Positions 45,748 to 54,666 are shown, counted from the stretch's first letter. The stretch: DNA of 64,000 bases from Bacteroidia bacterium (GCA_040880525.1 JBBDIG010000026.1:1-64000), one strand, 5' to 3'. Made by a program: numbers and translations. The notes: generated from the letters alone by a model not told the origin.

Positions 45748-46950
45748 TTAAGGCAGAAAAATATCACATCCCCCGGTGCAGTCGCTGCTGGAGTTGAGCC
45801 CATTATTCTCGAAAGTATTACTGCTCAAAAGATCAACAATAGTTCCCGGGATGATGGTGGTGCCAGCTTCAACATATAGTCCCCAGCCGCCACTCATTCT
45901 TACCAGGCTGTTCTGCAGTTCGAGTTGCCCATTGTTGCTGTTCTGCAGCCAAATGCTGGAATACTCATAGGTACTGCTTCCGCCACCGTGGGCCACCTCT
46001 ACATAGTGAAATTTGTTATGCGGATTATTGGAGTCAAATTCTATCACGTCCCAATAACTGTCCGTTTCCACTTCTCCGAGAAACCTGATCATATTCCCGT
46101 CAGTTCCCACACAATTCAACGATCCATCGGAATGTACTTCAATGCTGGCCGAGCTTCCCATCCGAAATGTGGTGCCGGGAGACACTATCACATCTGCTTC
46201 AATATCGAAATTGCCATCCATCAGGAAAGCAGCATTGGTTGCAGGAACGGTGGTGGTTGAGGCAAAGGTGCTTCCGCCTACGAGGATAAACGATGCTTCA
46301 TTTTCGTTGTCGTAGTCGCTGGTTTCATCAAGACTGCCAATGTGGTTGGCGAAAATTGCCAGGCCCTCAGCGCCATTCGCAGAAAAAGTATTATTCGAAA
46401 ATGCGGAGAATTCAGTTCCTGATTCTGCATATAATCCATGACCCATGCTGCCGGTGAAGGTGGTGTTATCAATGCCTACCTGTGCATTGTTGCTGTTCTG
46501 CAACCAGACCATACTGTTTTTATAAGTAACGCTGCCTCCGCCATATTCTATGCGGCAGTGGCTGAGCAGATTCTCAGGATTATTGGAATTGAATTCAAGT
46601 ACGTCCCAATATCCTGCTGTGGCCTGAACACCGGTAAACACCACCGGCTCCGTAGCAGATCCTGCGGCATGGAGTGAGCCGCTGGACCGTACCTCTACAC
46701 TGACGCCCGATTCCATCTCAATGCGCACACCTTCGGCAATCACCAGCGCAGCATCTACATTAATATTATTCGCGATGATATAATCAGGTTCATCCGGGTT
46801 GTCAACGCGGTTCTCCCAGGTTGTATTGGTGGTAACATCATCCTCAATTCTCATAGCCTGTGTGGGGTCCTCATCAGTTGGATCAGGATCGTCTTTTTTA
46901 CAGGAAGATACCATTAGAAGTACTGTGAATAAATAAATTAACCTTTTCAT
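45748..46950 (-). CDS. Lipoprotein with two tandem beta-helix-like domains
   Basis: The 400-residue protein starts with a lipoprotein signal (MKRLIYLFTVLLMVSSCKK; Cys17). Two tandem copies of a 150-165-residue unit follow, each with VSVEVRSSGSLHAAG or a similar strand, the phrase YWDVLEFNSNNP or YWDVIEFDSNNP, a GGGS-turn and WLQNSNN. The layout fits a right-handed parallel beta-helix, as in many surface polysaccharide-binding or cleaving proteins. No catalytic residues are evident, so a binding role is likely. It is monocistronic and has a strong terminator. The exact ligand is unknown. Confidence 0.78.
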   Translation of the reverse strand: MKRLIYLFTVLLMVSSCKKDDPDPTDEDPTQAMRIEDDVTTNTTWENRVDNPDEPDYIIANNINVDAALVIAEGVRIEMESGVSVEVRSSGSLHAAGSATEPVVFTGVQATAGYWDVLEFNSNNPENLLSHCRIEYGGGSVTYKNSMVWLQNSNNAQVGIDNTTFTGSMGHGLYAESGTEFSAFSNNTFSANGAEGLAIFANHIGSLDETSDYDNENEASFILVGGSTFASTTTVPATNAAFLMDGNFDIEADVIVSPGTTFRMGSSASIEVHSDGSLNCVGTDGNMIRFLGEVETDSYWDVIEFDSNNPHNKFHYVEVAHGGGSSTYEYSSIWLQNSNNGQLELQNSLVRMSGGWGLYVEAGTTIIPGTIVDLLSSNTFENNGLNSSSDCTGGCDIFLP

Positions 46951-47225
46951 GCTTAAAATTTTATTTAATTAAATGATTTTAAAACTGAATTAACAAACAG
47001 AAACCTGAGGCAAAGGTTCATCAAAATTGTCGTTTTTCAGGCATCTGACGCGTTTTTTAAATTGCAATCTTAACGATCGTTTCCTGCAAAATCAAATAAA
47101 ATATTTGTTTGGATATGTAAGAAAAAATACATGTTTATGATTTTTATATCAGGATTTAATAATGGGTTTTTTTTGTGTGCAAATTAAGAGAGCAAAACTG
47201 CTTCATATTCCTTCATCATCTGCCG
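46951..47225. other. Intergenic region upstream of the TylF-like gene
   Basis: About 275 nt of strongly AT-rich sequence between divergent genes. It probably holds the promoters of both, but only the -7 box at 47226 is clear. No RNA gene or repeat is recognised. Confidence 0.5.
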
Positions 47226-47233
47226 TAAATTTG
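47226..47233 (+). promoter_or_regulatory. -7 box (TAAATTTG) of the TylF-like gene
   Basis: TAAATTTG fits TAnnTTTG and lies 18 nt before the ATG at 47252. No -33 TTTG is visible at the correct distance. Confidence 0.5.
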
Positions 47234-47251
47234 TCGCCCTGAACACAACCT

Positions 47252-47911
47252 ATGAATTTAAAAAAGGCAATTTACAAGGGTTTTAACCTGGCGAAACGGG
47301 AGCTGGTACCGCAGATGATGTACTTGGGCCGCGAGCGAAAACTGGATGTACATGGCGACTTCGTACGGGTTTCTTCATTGGAGTTGTGTGCGAATGAGAT
47401 ATATGCAAAAAACATTCAAGGGGCGGTAGCTGAGGTAGGCGTGTACCGGGGCGATTTTGCGGCTGATATTTCACGGGCTTTCCCTGACCGCAAGCTATTC
47501 CTGTTTGACACCTTTGAGGGATTTGACAGGAAAGATGTGGAAATAGAACGCAACGAAAATTTCTCTGACGGATCGCAGGATTTCTCTGATACGAACGTGG
47601 AACTGGTGCTTTTACGAATGAAGAATCCGGATAACTGCATTATCAGGAAAGGCTACTTCCCTGAAACGGCTGCTGAGGTGGATGAAACCTTCGTTTTCGT
47701 AAGCCTCGATACGGATCTTTACAAGCCGATCCTGGAGGGTTTACGCTTCTTTTATCCTAAACTCGCAACGGGGGGATACATTTTCGTACACGATTATAAT
47801 AATGCCGAATACAGAGGAACGCAACAGGCTGTTCATGAATTCAGTGAGGAATTTAAAGTTCCTTATTTCCCGCTGTCAGACCATTGTGGCAGTGCGGTTT
47901 TTATGAAATAA
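47252..47911 (+). CDS. TylF/MycF-family SAM-dependent O-methyltransferase
   Basis: The 219-residue protein fits the TylF family: the SAM motif region AVAEVGVYRGDFA (residues about 58-70), KLFLFDTFEGF and the metal-type acidic stretch VFVSLDTDLYKPILEGL, and a GGYIFVHDYNN segment. These enzymes methylate sugar hydroxyl groups in antibiotics, but in non-producers they usually modify surface glycans or lipopolysaccharide. It converges with an FkbM-type methyltransferase, so both may tailor the same glycan. There is no glycosyltransferase cluster directly beside it. Confidence 0.9.
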   Translation: MNLKKAIYKGFNLAKRELVPQMMYLGRERKLDVHGDFVRVSSLELCANEIYAKNIQGAVAEVGVYRGDFAADISRAFPDRKLFLFDTFEGFDRKDVEIERNENFSDGSQDFSDTNVELVLLRMKNPDNCIIRKGYFPETAAEVDETFVFVSLDTDLYKPILEGLRFFYPKLATGGYIFVHDYNNAEYRGTQQAVHEFSEEFKVPYFPLSDHCGSAVFMK

Positions 47912-47919
47912 TCTCGCTC

Positions 47920-47953
47920 CGGATTACGGTACGGTTCAGGCAGCTTTAATCCG
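47920..47953 (+). terminator. Weak convergent terminator-like inverted repeat
   Basis: CGGATTA (47920-47926) and TAATCCG (47947-47953) can pair around a 20-nt loop, followed on the plus strand by TATTTTTATTTGG. The right arm overlaps the stop codon of the convergent FkbM gene. The stem is short, so the call is weak. Confidence 0.35.
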
Positions 47954-48629
47954 TATTTTTATTTGGAATAAAAAATACGCGGTTAGGAGAATTGTCAAGT
48001 TCTTCAAATGAATAATCCAGTGATTTGAGGAAACCGGCCACTTCCTCAGAATTCCCTTCTACGATGATGCGGGGATGGTCGCGTCTCAGGAGTTTTGCCA
48101 TTCCCCTTAAAGCATGGATCTCGTGGCCTTCCACATCTATTTTTACCAAACTGACCGGCTGTGAAATATTCAGGGAATCAATGGAAATTGACATCACTGA
48201 AAGTTCCCCGCCCGCTTCCGTTACTTCTGCGCGGTAATAGTCAGTAAGCCCGGTATCAAATGTTGGAACTGCCATTTGCAGCATTTTCGTTTCAGTTGAG
48301 GCGGCTACATTGAGCAAGCTTATATTCCGGTGGCGACATTGCGAAGCGTTAGCTGCCAACAGTTCAAAAGTGGCGGGCACCGGTTCCAGCGAGATCACTC
48401 TTCCTGTGGCACCTGCAATCTCAGAAAATCGCACTGTATAATGGCCGATATTCGCTCCCACGTCCAGCACCCAATCTCCGGCCTTTATCCATCCTGCGAG
48501 CCTTGAAAACTCCGGCTCTTCTGTATAGAACCGACCTTTCTTTATCTTTCTGTGAAAATGCAGCCGCTTCAATTCCTGCTGGTATCGTTGCGGGAAATGA
48601 CTTGCCAGCCTTTTGAGAAGATTGATCAT
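47946..48629 (-). CDS. FkbM-family methyltransferase
   Basis: The 227-residue protein has the SAM-binding motif VLDVGANIGHYT (residues about 53-64), an ISLEPVPATFELL motif II, and VSLVKIDVEGHEIHALRG, the typical FkbM post-motif. These enzymes methylate hydroxyl groups on sugars or lipids; substrate cannot be told. It converges with the TylF-like gene 34 nt away. Both are isolated from other glycan genes, which may mean they act on glycans built by the 60-63 kb operon or elsewhere. Confidence 0.9.
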   Translation of the reverse strand: MINLLKRLASHFPQRYQQELKRLHFHRKIKKGRFYTEEPEFSRLAGWIKAGDWVLDVGANIGHYTVRFSEIAGATGRVISLEPVPATFELLAANASQCRHRNISLLNVAASTETKMLQMAVPTFDTGLTDYYRAEVTEAGGELSVMSISIDSLNISQPVSLVKIDVEGHEIHALRGMAKLLRRDHPRIIVEGNSEEVAGFLKSLDYSFEELDNSPNRVFFIPNKNTD

Positions 48630-49026
48630 TTAATTTATAATTATGCCAATTAAGTGAATCTCTGCAAATCTAATAATTGAAAAATTTAGCTATAAGGTTT
48701 TCGGACTGCTCTATTCACGTTTTGATCTCGAACTAATCATTTGCTGAAAACTTCATTTTAGTTTTCGTAAATCTTCTTCAAACGAGGTTTCTAAGTCGCT
48801 TGCAGGGTTTTAAAGCTTTCAGGGAAACCCGTTGGTACAAAAAGGGCTGAAGCCCTAAAGAAACTCTTTCTTTTTTACCCTGTCCTGAAGGACAGGGCAA
48901 CTGATTTTGTCCTGAAGGAAAGCGTTCCCAGCGGTCATCCTGTATGGGGCGAGCGAATCCGGCAAATTTGATGTTGCAAAAAAGGCTGTGGTTGGTCAAC
49001 TGCCGGGAGAAATATAGTGGGTGGGA
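48630..49026. other. Intergenic region with REP-like palindromes
   Basis: About 400 nt with no credible gene. A minus-strand frame at 48778-48999 runs through the palindrome cluster and its translation (PSGQNQLPCPSGQGKK) looks like a chance reading of repeats. The palindromes at 48843-48919 are described separately. Confidence 0.55.
48843..48919. repeat. Cluster of three short palindromes with a common CTGAAG core
   Basis: Three inverted repeats share the same two-base GA loop: AGGGCT-GA-AGCCCT (48843-48856), CCCTGTCCT-GA-AGGACAGGG (48878-48897, perfect 9-bp arms) and TCCT-GA-AGGA (48910-48919). Such CTGAAG-centred palindromes in intergenic DNA resemble REP-type elements spread by REP-associated transposases. 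No transposase gene is in this window. A role in termination is possible but T-runs are absent on the plus side. Confidence 0.6.
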
Positions 49027-50987
49027 TTATAAGCGTAAACCGGCATGCCAGCCTATCCACATTTGCACTTGCGTCCGGTTGCCGCTCCTTTCATAAAAAG
49101 GCGAACGTGCCCATCGCGAGGCAAACCGTCCATCATCATTTTGGTATTGAGAGACGAGTACATTGAGGGCCGGGCCTGCATTCACCACGAGTTGGTTGGT
49201 GATATAAAAATTTAGGTTGGTATTGCAGCGGCTCAACAAGTTCAGGGCATCCAGCCATTCCTTGCGTTCATTCAGGTGATTAGCTGTGACGTCCAGATTT
49301 AGTGCCCATCGTTTTGATAATTTGAATTCAGAACCAAATCCGTAGCCGAAGCTCCAGGCGTTGTACCAGGGATGGACAAATGAATCGGTGCTGATGGTGA
49401 GGCCGGCTGTAATAATATTGTAGAAATGCCGGCTCCCCCGGTTTTGAAAGCAAGATTGGAGTGCATCACATCATTCGTAAAGAGTTCAAATTCATGGAAG
49501 CCGTGGCGTGAAAAGCTCAGGAAACCGAGGGCAAGACCTGCCGTGCTATCGCTGAGGTTGAGGAAACCTATCTGCATCCCGGATACTTTTCTCGCATAAT
49601 TAACAAATCCGCTTACCTGCGTTCCAGCTACATCTTTGGCGGCAATATTTGCAAACCCGCTTACCTGTACACCGGCTACATCTTTGGAGGCAATATTCGC
49701 AAATCCACTAACCTGCACACCGGCCACATCACCTGAAGCCACATTGCTGAAACCTGCTATCTGTGCTCCCTGAATTTTTCTTCCATAGTTGAAAAAGCCA
49801 CTGGCCTGGCAGAAATTCACATCCTTAGCGGCAATATTGGAAAATCCGGAAACCTGCATTCCGTCCACGTCCTGTGTGCTGACATTGGAGAACCCGGCTG
49901 CCTGCACGCCTGTGATCTTTCCCTTTACAACATTTGAAAAACCTGCGGCCTGAAGCCCGCGAATGGTATCGAGCGTTACGTTGCTGAAACCTGCTGCCTG
50001 CACCCCGGAAAATGACCCGCGCAGATTATTGAAGAATCCTGCGGCCTGCAAACCGAGCAATCGCCCGCCTACCACGTTCCCAAATCCGGCTGCCTGCACT
50101 CCCGTAACGTGCTGTCGCACAATGTTTAGAAAACCGCCAGCCTCCACTCCTTTGACCGCGAAGGAGTAGCCGGCCAGCACATTAATGGAAAGGTCGTTTT
50201 CCAGAGATCCGCTCATTAGGCTGTTGGTGCTGATGCCGGGCAGGAAGGAAATCTGTATCGGCACATTATTCAGGAGCGAAAGCATATTGCGCGAGTGTTG
50301 CATTTGACGGTCAGGCACAATCAGCTTTACTATTCTGACATCCTCTACGGCCTTTATCGGTGCCATATCTTCCGGTGCAACCATGCGAAGTTCAATGCGG
50401 GACAAGGAATCCTGAGGGAGCAGCTTTACGTTCAGATCTTTCCGGCTTTCGGGTTTTACCACCAAAAGCGTATCAAAGTAAGCCCGCTTGCTCACGCCCA
50501 GTCCTAAAAATTCTTTTTCGGTAGAAACGGTGAGTTCGTAAAAGCCGGAACGATCAGTAAGCGCCACATTTTTCCCATCTATATCATACACTGTAGCATG
50601 TGGAATGCGCTCTCCGGTGCGGCTGTTCTCTATATATCCCGAAATGATATAGCGGCTTTTTTCCTGAGCAAATGACCGGACCGGCAGCAAGATGAGATGG
50701 CTTCCGCTGACCCGGTACTGCATTGGCCGTTTCAGCAATGCATCCAGTACCAGCTTTACTGGCTGCCCTGTAACGGATAACGAAACCGGGCTGTCCAGCG
50801 GCAGCTCGGCCGGATTGTAGGAAAAGCTAAATAGTCCCTGCAATTCAGTGCTCTGCAGCGCCTGCTTCAATGGCAGGTTGCTGATTTCCAGTGTAATCTT
50901 CCGTTCCAGAATTGGTTCCTGAGCATTGAGAACAGATGCAGTTCCGAGCAGAAAGAAGAGAAGGGAGTTGAGGAGGTGAGATTTCAT
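49027..50987 (-). pseudogene. STN/carboxypeptidase-regulatory protein with 16-residue repeats and barrel end, frameshifted
   Basis: Starting at 50987 (7 nt past the FecR stop) gives a signal peptide (MKSHLLNSLLFFLLGTASVLNA), an STN domain (about residues 23-95), a carboxypeptidase-regulatory-like domain (about 105-185), then twelve to thirteen 16-residue repeats of the form GVQVSGFANIASKDVA. The frame as read stops at 49299, but a one-base change in the run of five C at 49435-49439 (plus strand) opens a frame that continues in good coding sequence (FYNIITAGLTISTD onward) to a stop at 49027 and ends MWIGWHAGLRL like a barrel strand. Without the shift the product would have about 653 residues. 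The repeats resemble LA_2272-type surface repeats. STN domains usually talk to FecR, so this is probably the receptor of the FecI/FecR pair. Sequencing error is a possible cause of the shift. Confidence 0.75.
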
Positions 50988-50991
50988 GGTT

Positions 50992-52041
50992 TTAATGGCA
51001 ACCTTTTCCGTCAAGCAGAATTTGATTGGATCCGGAAATTACTTGCAACTCCAGTGTCAGTGCAATTACACGCAATACATCCGGCAGAGAATCGTCCCGG
51101 AAAGTGGTGGTGAGCCTGCAATCTGCCAGTGAATCGTTTTGCAGGCTGATGTTGCTGCCGTAGGCATGGTTCAGGTCTTTCACAACTTCGGCCAGCGACA
51201 TATTTTCGAATACGAGTTTCCCGGTGTTCCAGAACAGATCATTTTCGGTCAGCCTGCCCCCTTTTTCAACCTTGCCTGTTTTACGGTCGTAGATTCCGGT
51301 TTCACCTGCTTTCAGCAGCACGAAAAGTGTATCAGCATTAAGAGATGAAAGCTTAACAACGCCTTCAGCCACCTGAACCTCCACCCGTTCATTTTTTGCA
51401 TCAACATTAAAAGCCGTTCCCAGAACGGTGATAAGCGCTTGATCCGCTTCAATTATAAAAGGTTTGTTTGCATCAGGTTGCACCTCAAAATATGCTTCTC
51501 CCTTTAAGCTCACTTTGCGCTGGTTCCCGGCAAATTCAGCCGGGTAGGTGAGCGAAGAATTTGCATTTATGGCAACAGCAGAGCCGTCAGGGAGCGTTTT
51601 CTCCACTTTGCTTGATGTGGCCGTCAGCGTAATTGGAGCAGCGGTGGGTTGAGAAATAAGGTAAATAAGTACCGCAATTCCGGCCAGCAGCGTAACGGAA
51701 GCTGCAATCCACCAGGTTCTGCGCGATCGATGCCGGGAGATTTCCTGAGCCACTTTCTCGCTGGGTTGTGAAGATCCAAGCTTGCGAATGTTGCTGCCGC
51801 CCTCAGAAGCCTTTATCCGCAAATCCAGCTTGAGCCAGGCAGCATCGGTATTAAATTGGGGGCCGGAAGAAACATTATGTGATTTTTCCCAAATGATCAA
51901 TGAGCGTTCATACTGCCTTCTTCTCTGGTCAGATACGGCAATCTCCTTCTCAAAAAGGATTTGCTCAGCAGGGGTTGCTTCTCCGGCTACAACTTTAGAC
52001 AGCAGTTCTTCAAACTCAATATTTTCAAAACAATCATTCAT
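50992..52041 (-). CDS. fecR: FecR-family anti-sigma factor
   Basis: The 349-residue protein has a cytoplasmic start, one transmembrane helix (about residues 110-130), a FecR domain (TLPDGSAVAINANSSLTYPAEF then GEAYFEVQPDANKPFIIEA) and a C-terminal DUF4974 domain (LVFENMSLAEVVKDLNHAYGSNI). FecR holds its ECF sigma factor and releases it when the receptor's STN domain signals. It lies 57 nt after the sigma factor gene, and the STN/repeat protein gene starts 4 nt after its stop, so the three form one signalling operon. Confidence 0.93.
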   Translation of the reverse strand: MNDCFENIEFEELLSKVVAGEATPAEQILFEKEIAVSDQRRRQYERSLIIWEKSHNVSSGPQFNTDAAWLKLDLRIKASEGGSNIRKLGSSQPSEKVAQEISRHRSRRTWWIAASVTLLAGIAVLIYLISQPTAAPITLTATSSKVEKTLPDGSAVAINANSSLTYPAEFAGNQRKVSLKGEAYFEVQPDANKPFIIEADQALITVLGTAFNVDAKNERVEVQVAEGVVKLSSLNADTLFVLLKAGETGIYDRKTGKVEKGGRLTENDLFWNTGKLVFENMSLAEVVKDLNHAYGSNISLQNDSLADCRLTTTFRDDSLPDVLRVIALTLELQVISGSNQILLDGKGCH

Positions 52042-52097
52042 TCAAATCTTCTTTACCGCCTCTATTTATCTTAAAGACAATTGAAAACTGGCTAACC

Positions 52098-52676
52098 CTA
52101 CAGCGTTATGATTTTTTTAATCCATAAAAGAAAAAGGGCCACAAATGGAAGATAGTCTGCAAGGCGCTGCCTCATGTGTTTCAGCGATTTGCTAATGTAG
52201 CTTTCCACTGTTTTTACGGAGATGCCCATTTCGTCAGCAATTTGCGAATATTTGAGGCCTTCGGTCCGGCTGAGTTCGAATGCCTGCCGCTGGTTTTCCG
52301 GCAATGCTCTTATGGCTTCCCGGATGCGCACTTCCAGTTCATGGTCAGCGATCTCCTCTGTCGGCATTTCGCCAACCTGCTGATCTGCCTGATATTTCTG
52401 TCGAACCTTCAAATGTTTCAGATGATTGAGGCAGCTATTATGCACCGCACGGTAGAGATAGGATTTTTCCGAAGTTTCAATGTTCAGTTCCCCGCGTTTT
52501 TCCCAAATACGGAAAAAGACATCCTGTACTATTTCCTCTGACTGGGCGGGTTCTTTCAGGATTTTCAGAGCATACTGGCACAGTGGCTCATAAAACTTCC
52601 GGAAAAGCTGCTCAAACACCTGCTTGTTGCCAGCGCTGATCTGCTGAAAAAGTGGGGTAGAAGTGACGGTTTGCAA
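52098..52676 (-). CDS. FecI-type ECF sigma factor
   Basis: No ATG is available near the 5' end. The TTG at 52676 was chosen because the -7 box lies 22-29 nt before it; the longest frame begins at a TTG at 52700 inside that box. The 192-residue protein has region 2 (RKFYEPLCQYALKILKEPAQ, then SEEIVQDVFFRIWEKRGEL) and region 4 (ALPENQRQAFELSRTEGLKY, SQIADEMGISVKTVESYISK). It likely directs transcription of genes controlled through fecR and the STN protein downstream. An autoregulated operon is plausible, but the promoter here is of the housekeeping type. Confidence 0.9.
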   Translation of the reverse strand: MQTVTSTPLFQQISAGNKQVFEQLFRKFYEPLCQYALKILKEPAQSEEIVQDVFFRIWEKRGELNIETSEKSYLYRAVHNSCLNHLKHLKVRQKYQADQQVGEMPTEEIADHELEVRIREAIRALPENQRQAFELSRTEGLKYSQIADEMGISVKTVESYISKSLKHMRQRLADYLPFVALFLLWIKKIITL

Positions 52677-52697
52677 GTTGATTCTGAAAAAGGGCTG

Positions 52698-52705
52698 CAA
52701 AGGTA
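52698..52705 (-). promoter_or_regulatory. -7 box (TACCTTTG) of the FecI operon
   Basis: On the minus strand TACCTTTG fits TAnnTTTG and lies 21 nt before the TTG start at 52676. It overlaps the extended start at 52700, which argues against that start. Confidence 0.5.
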
Positions 52706-52820
52706 ATATCGTCTCCCCCGGAATTATGCTAAAACCGTTGTGGTGATTTATGAATATTTCACTGGGCTATCCAGATGACGTATAATGAGATAGCCCGCGT
52801 TCACAGGAATACCACCGGGT

Positions 52821-53552
52821 TTAAAACTTTACCTCAACGATACGTTTTGCCACCGGGCCTTTCGGGCCTTCATCCACGCTGAACTCATAAATTCGGTCGA
52901 GGTAGAAGTTCTTATTGTTGCGGAGTTCACTTAGGTGTGCAAATACTTCTTCATAGCCAAAATCGGCATTAATATACCGGAGGAAGGAGAACTTATCCTC
53001 CACATTGTAACAGATGCCACGATAGCGCTCGCCATTTTTTCCGGGATGTTTTATTGGAAGAAGGTCGGGAATGATGAATCCGGGAATGTAATGATCGCAT
53101 TCGCTGATAAGATCACCGGAAATGTTGTTGAAGGCGATCAGTTCCACGCGAACGCCTTTATCCTGCACAGCCTTCACTACGCGCTTAAAGTCTCCATCAC
53201 CGCTCAGCAGGAAAACCTTATCCAGATTGCGCGACTGGATCAGCATATCTACGGCAAGGTCCAGGTCGGCATTGGCTTTTCCGTAGCGTTCGCCTTCCTC
53301 ATTGGTGTACCACTTCACGTCTTTTCTCAGGATCTTGAATCCAAAGTGGCGGACGATCCGGAAATACGAATCCTGTTTTTCACGATATTCTTTATCCTGC
53401 TCAGCTTTTTGCGCATCATAAGAAATGTATGTGTTAAGCCGGACCAACTCGCCTCCGCCAATGCTGCAAAAATCTTTTAAAACATCATAACGCATATTAA
53501 AGCCACCACTATAGGCAAGGTTTGCAGCATCTATGTATATTCCTATCTTCAT
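52821..53552 (-). CDS. NYN-domain (LabA/DUF88) putative RNase
   Basis: The 243-residue protein has the PIN-like NYN fold: Asp8 in IYIDAANLAY, Asp96/Asp98/Asp102 in the central acidic segment, and Asp119/Asp121 in LLSGDGDFKRVVKAVQDKGV. These would bind metal in the active site. The last 90 residues form an added domain without a known family name. NYN proteins are thought to cleave RNA, but targets are unknown. It is single on its strand, with no adjacent toxin or partner gene. Confidence 0.88.
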   Translation of the reverse strand: MKIGIYIDAANLAYSGGFNMRYDVLKDFCSIGGGELVRLNTYISYDAQKAEQDKEYREKQDSYFRIVRHFGFKILRKDVKWYTNEEGERYGKANADLDLAVDMLIQSRNLDKVFLLSGDGDFKRVVKAVQDKGVRVELIAFNNISGDLISECDHYIPGFIIPDLLPIKHPGKNGERYRGICYNVEDKFSFLRYINADFGYEEVFAHLSELRNNKNFYLDRIYEFSVDEGPKGPVAKRIVEVKF

Positions 53553-53735
53553 TTTCTTTTAATTATTTTTCTTTTTAATTATAAATTTCCGCCAATGTAA
53601 AAGGTTGAGACGGTTTGGAAGTTTTCCGGCTTCCTTTTTTTCATGTTTTAATAATCACCTGAACCTTGTTTGTCAGGGTAATTTCCTGTTTATAATCGAA
53701 ACCCGAAAAACCGGTATCTGGGGCTGGGTGGAAGT

Positions 53736-54641
53736 TTACCGCGTGTTATATTGGAAATCTTCCATTTCGATCTTCTTTTTATAGGTTTCAAAAAGAAGTT
53801 CCTTTCTGATCCACTTCCCGCGTTTGTAGATGAAATAATCGTATGATCCGTCCGGAACGTAGGTGAATTTCTTGCCCTTGCTTTTTTCGTCAGGCGGGGA
53901 GAGATGGTCGTAGGTAATAATATTGTGGCGCGGGAGGTAATCCAGCGCCATTACCGCCTGGTTGCTGAATTCAAAGATCACCCGTGTTTTTACGGTGTCT
54001 TCCCCCCATTCAAACATTGGTGCTCCAAAAACCGGCAATCCCTGCTCATTGAAGGTGAGCACATCTATGATCTTTTTATTGCTGATGTGAGTGCTTCCAT
54101 CCCAGCCCAGCAGTGTGTAGAACTTTTGCCTTTTATGCTTTTCTTCGATCAGCGCATAATATTGTGCGCCATACCAGTTTTCGTGCGTCAGGATCGTGTC
54201 TTCAGCCAGCGAATCAGGAATGTTGTCAGACCGGTCAAACAGCGGAAAGAGCATAAGCCTGTTTTTGTAGTCCAACTGGATCGCCCCATAATAACGGAAC
54301 GTCTGGTCGTCAAACTGTAGATTCCAGTTATATATTCTGAATGACTGGTCTTCAGGCTTCAGCTTTTTCATGAATTTCAGAGAATCGAAAGGATAATCGA
54401 AAGAGCCCCGAAACTTGAGCGTTTTCACCAGCAGCGGAATATACTTCATCACCGCATTGGCCCGTACGTCTTCTGACTGCCCGCCCAGCATCGAATCGCC
54501 AATTTCTTTCAGCATCATCTCATATTTCATGAGGCTGTCAGTTTGGGGCTGTGAAAGTTCTTCAGGAAAATCGGCTTGTCCGTGAACAGCCCGTGTGGTG
54601 AGAAGAATAAAAAGGAATGGGATCAGAAAATATTTCAGCAT
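53736..54641 (-). CDS. Hypothetical exported protein
   Basis: The start at 54641 gives a signal peptide (MLKYFLIPFLFILLTTRAVHGQ). Longer frames begin with ATG at 54656 or with GTG at 54677, the latter inside the thiolase terminator and therefore unlikely. The 301-residue protein is rich in aromatic and charged residues, with segments such as FRIYNWNLQFDDQTFRYYGA that suggest beta structure. I do not recognise a named family. It may be a periplasmic protein with a role in the envelope, but nothing shows it. It follows the thiolase on the same strand behind a terminator, so it is probably transcribed separately. Confidence 0.65.
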   Translation of the reverse strand: MLKYFLIPFLFILLTTRAVHGQADFPEELSQPQTDSLMKYEMMLKEIGDSMLGGQSEDVRANAVMKYIPLLVKTLKFRGSFDYPFDSLKFMKKLKPEDQSFRIYNWNLQFDDQTFRYYGAIQLDYKNRLMLFPLFDRSDNIPDSLAEDTILTHENWYGAQYYALIEEKHKRQKFYTLLGWDGSTHISNKKIIDVLTFNEQGLPVFGAPMFEWGEDTVKTRVIFEFSNQAVMALDYLPRHNIITYDHLSPPDEKSKGKKFTYVPDGSYDYFIYKRGKWIRKELLFETYKKKIEMEDFQYNTR

Positions 54642-54666
54642 AAAAAGCAAAATCATGGTATCAAAT

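Noticed and set aside
48778-48999. 73-codon frame on the minus strand through the REP-like palindromes
   Set aside because: Its residues come from the repeats themselves (PSGQNQLPCPSGQ), a type of spurious frame often seen across such palindromes.
49590-50150. CRISPR-like array from evenly spaced repeats
   Set aside because: The 48-nt units are contiguous, coding and in frame, with no spacers and no cas genes.
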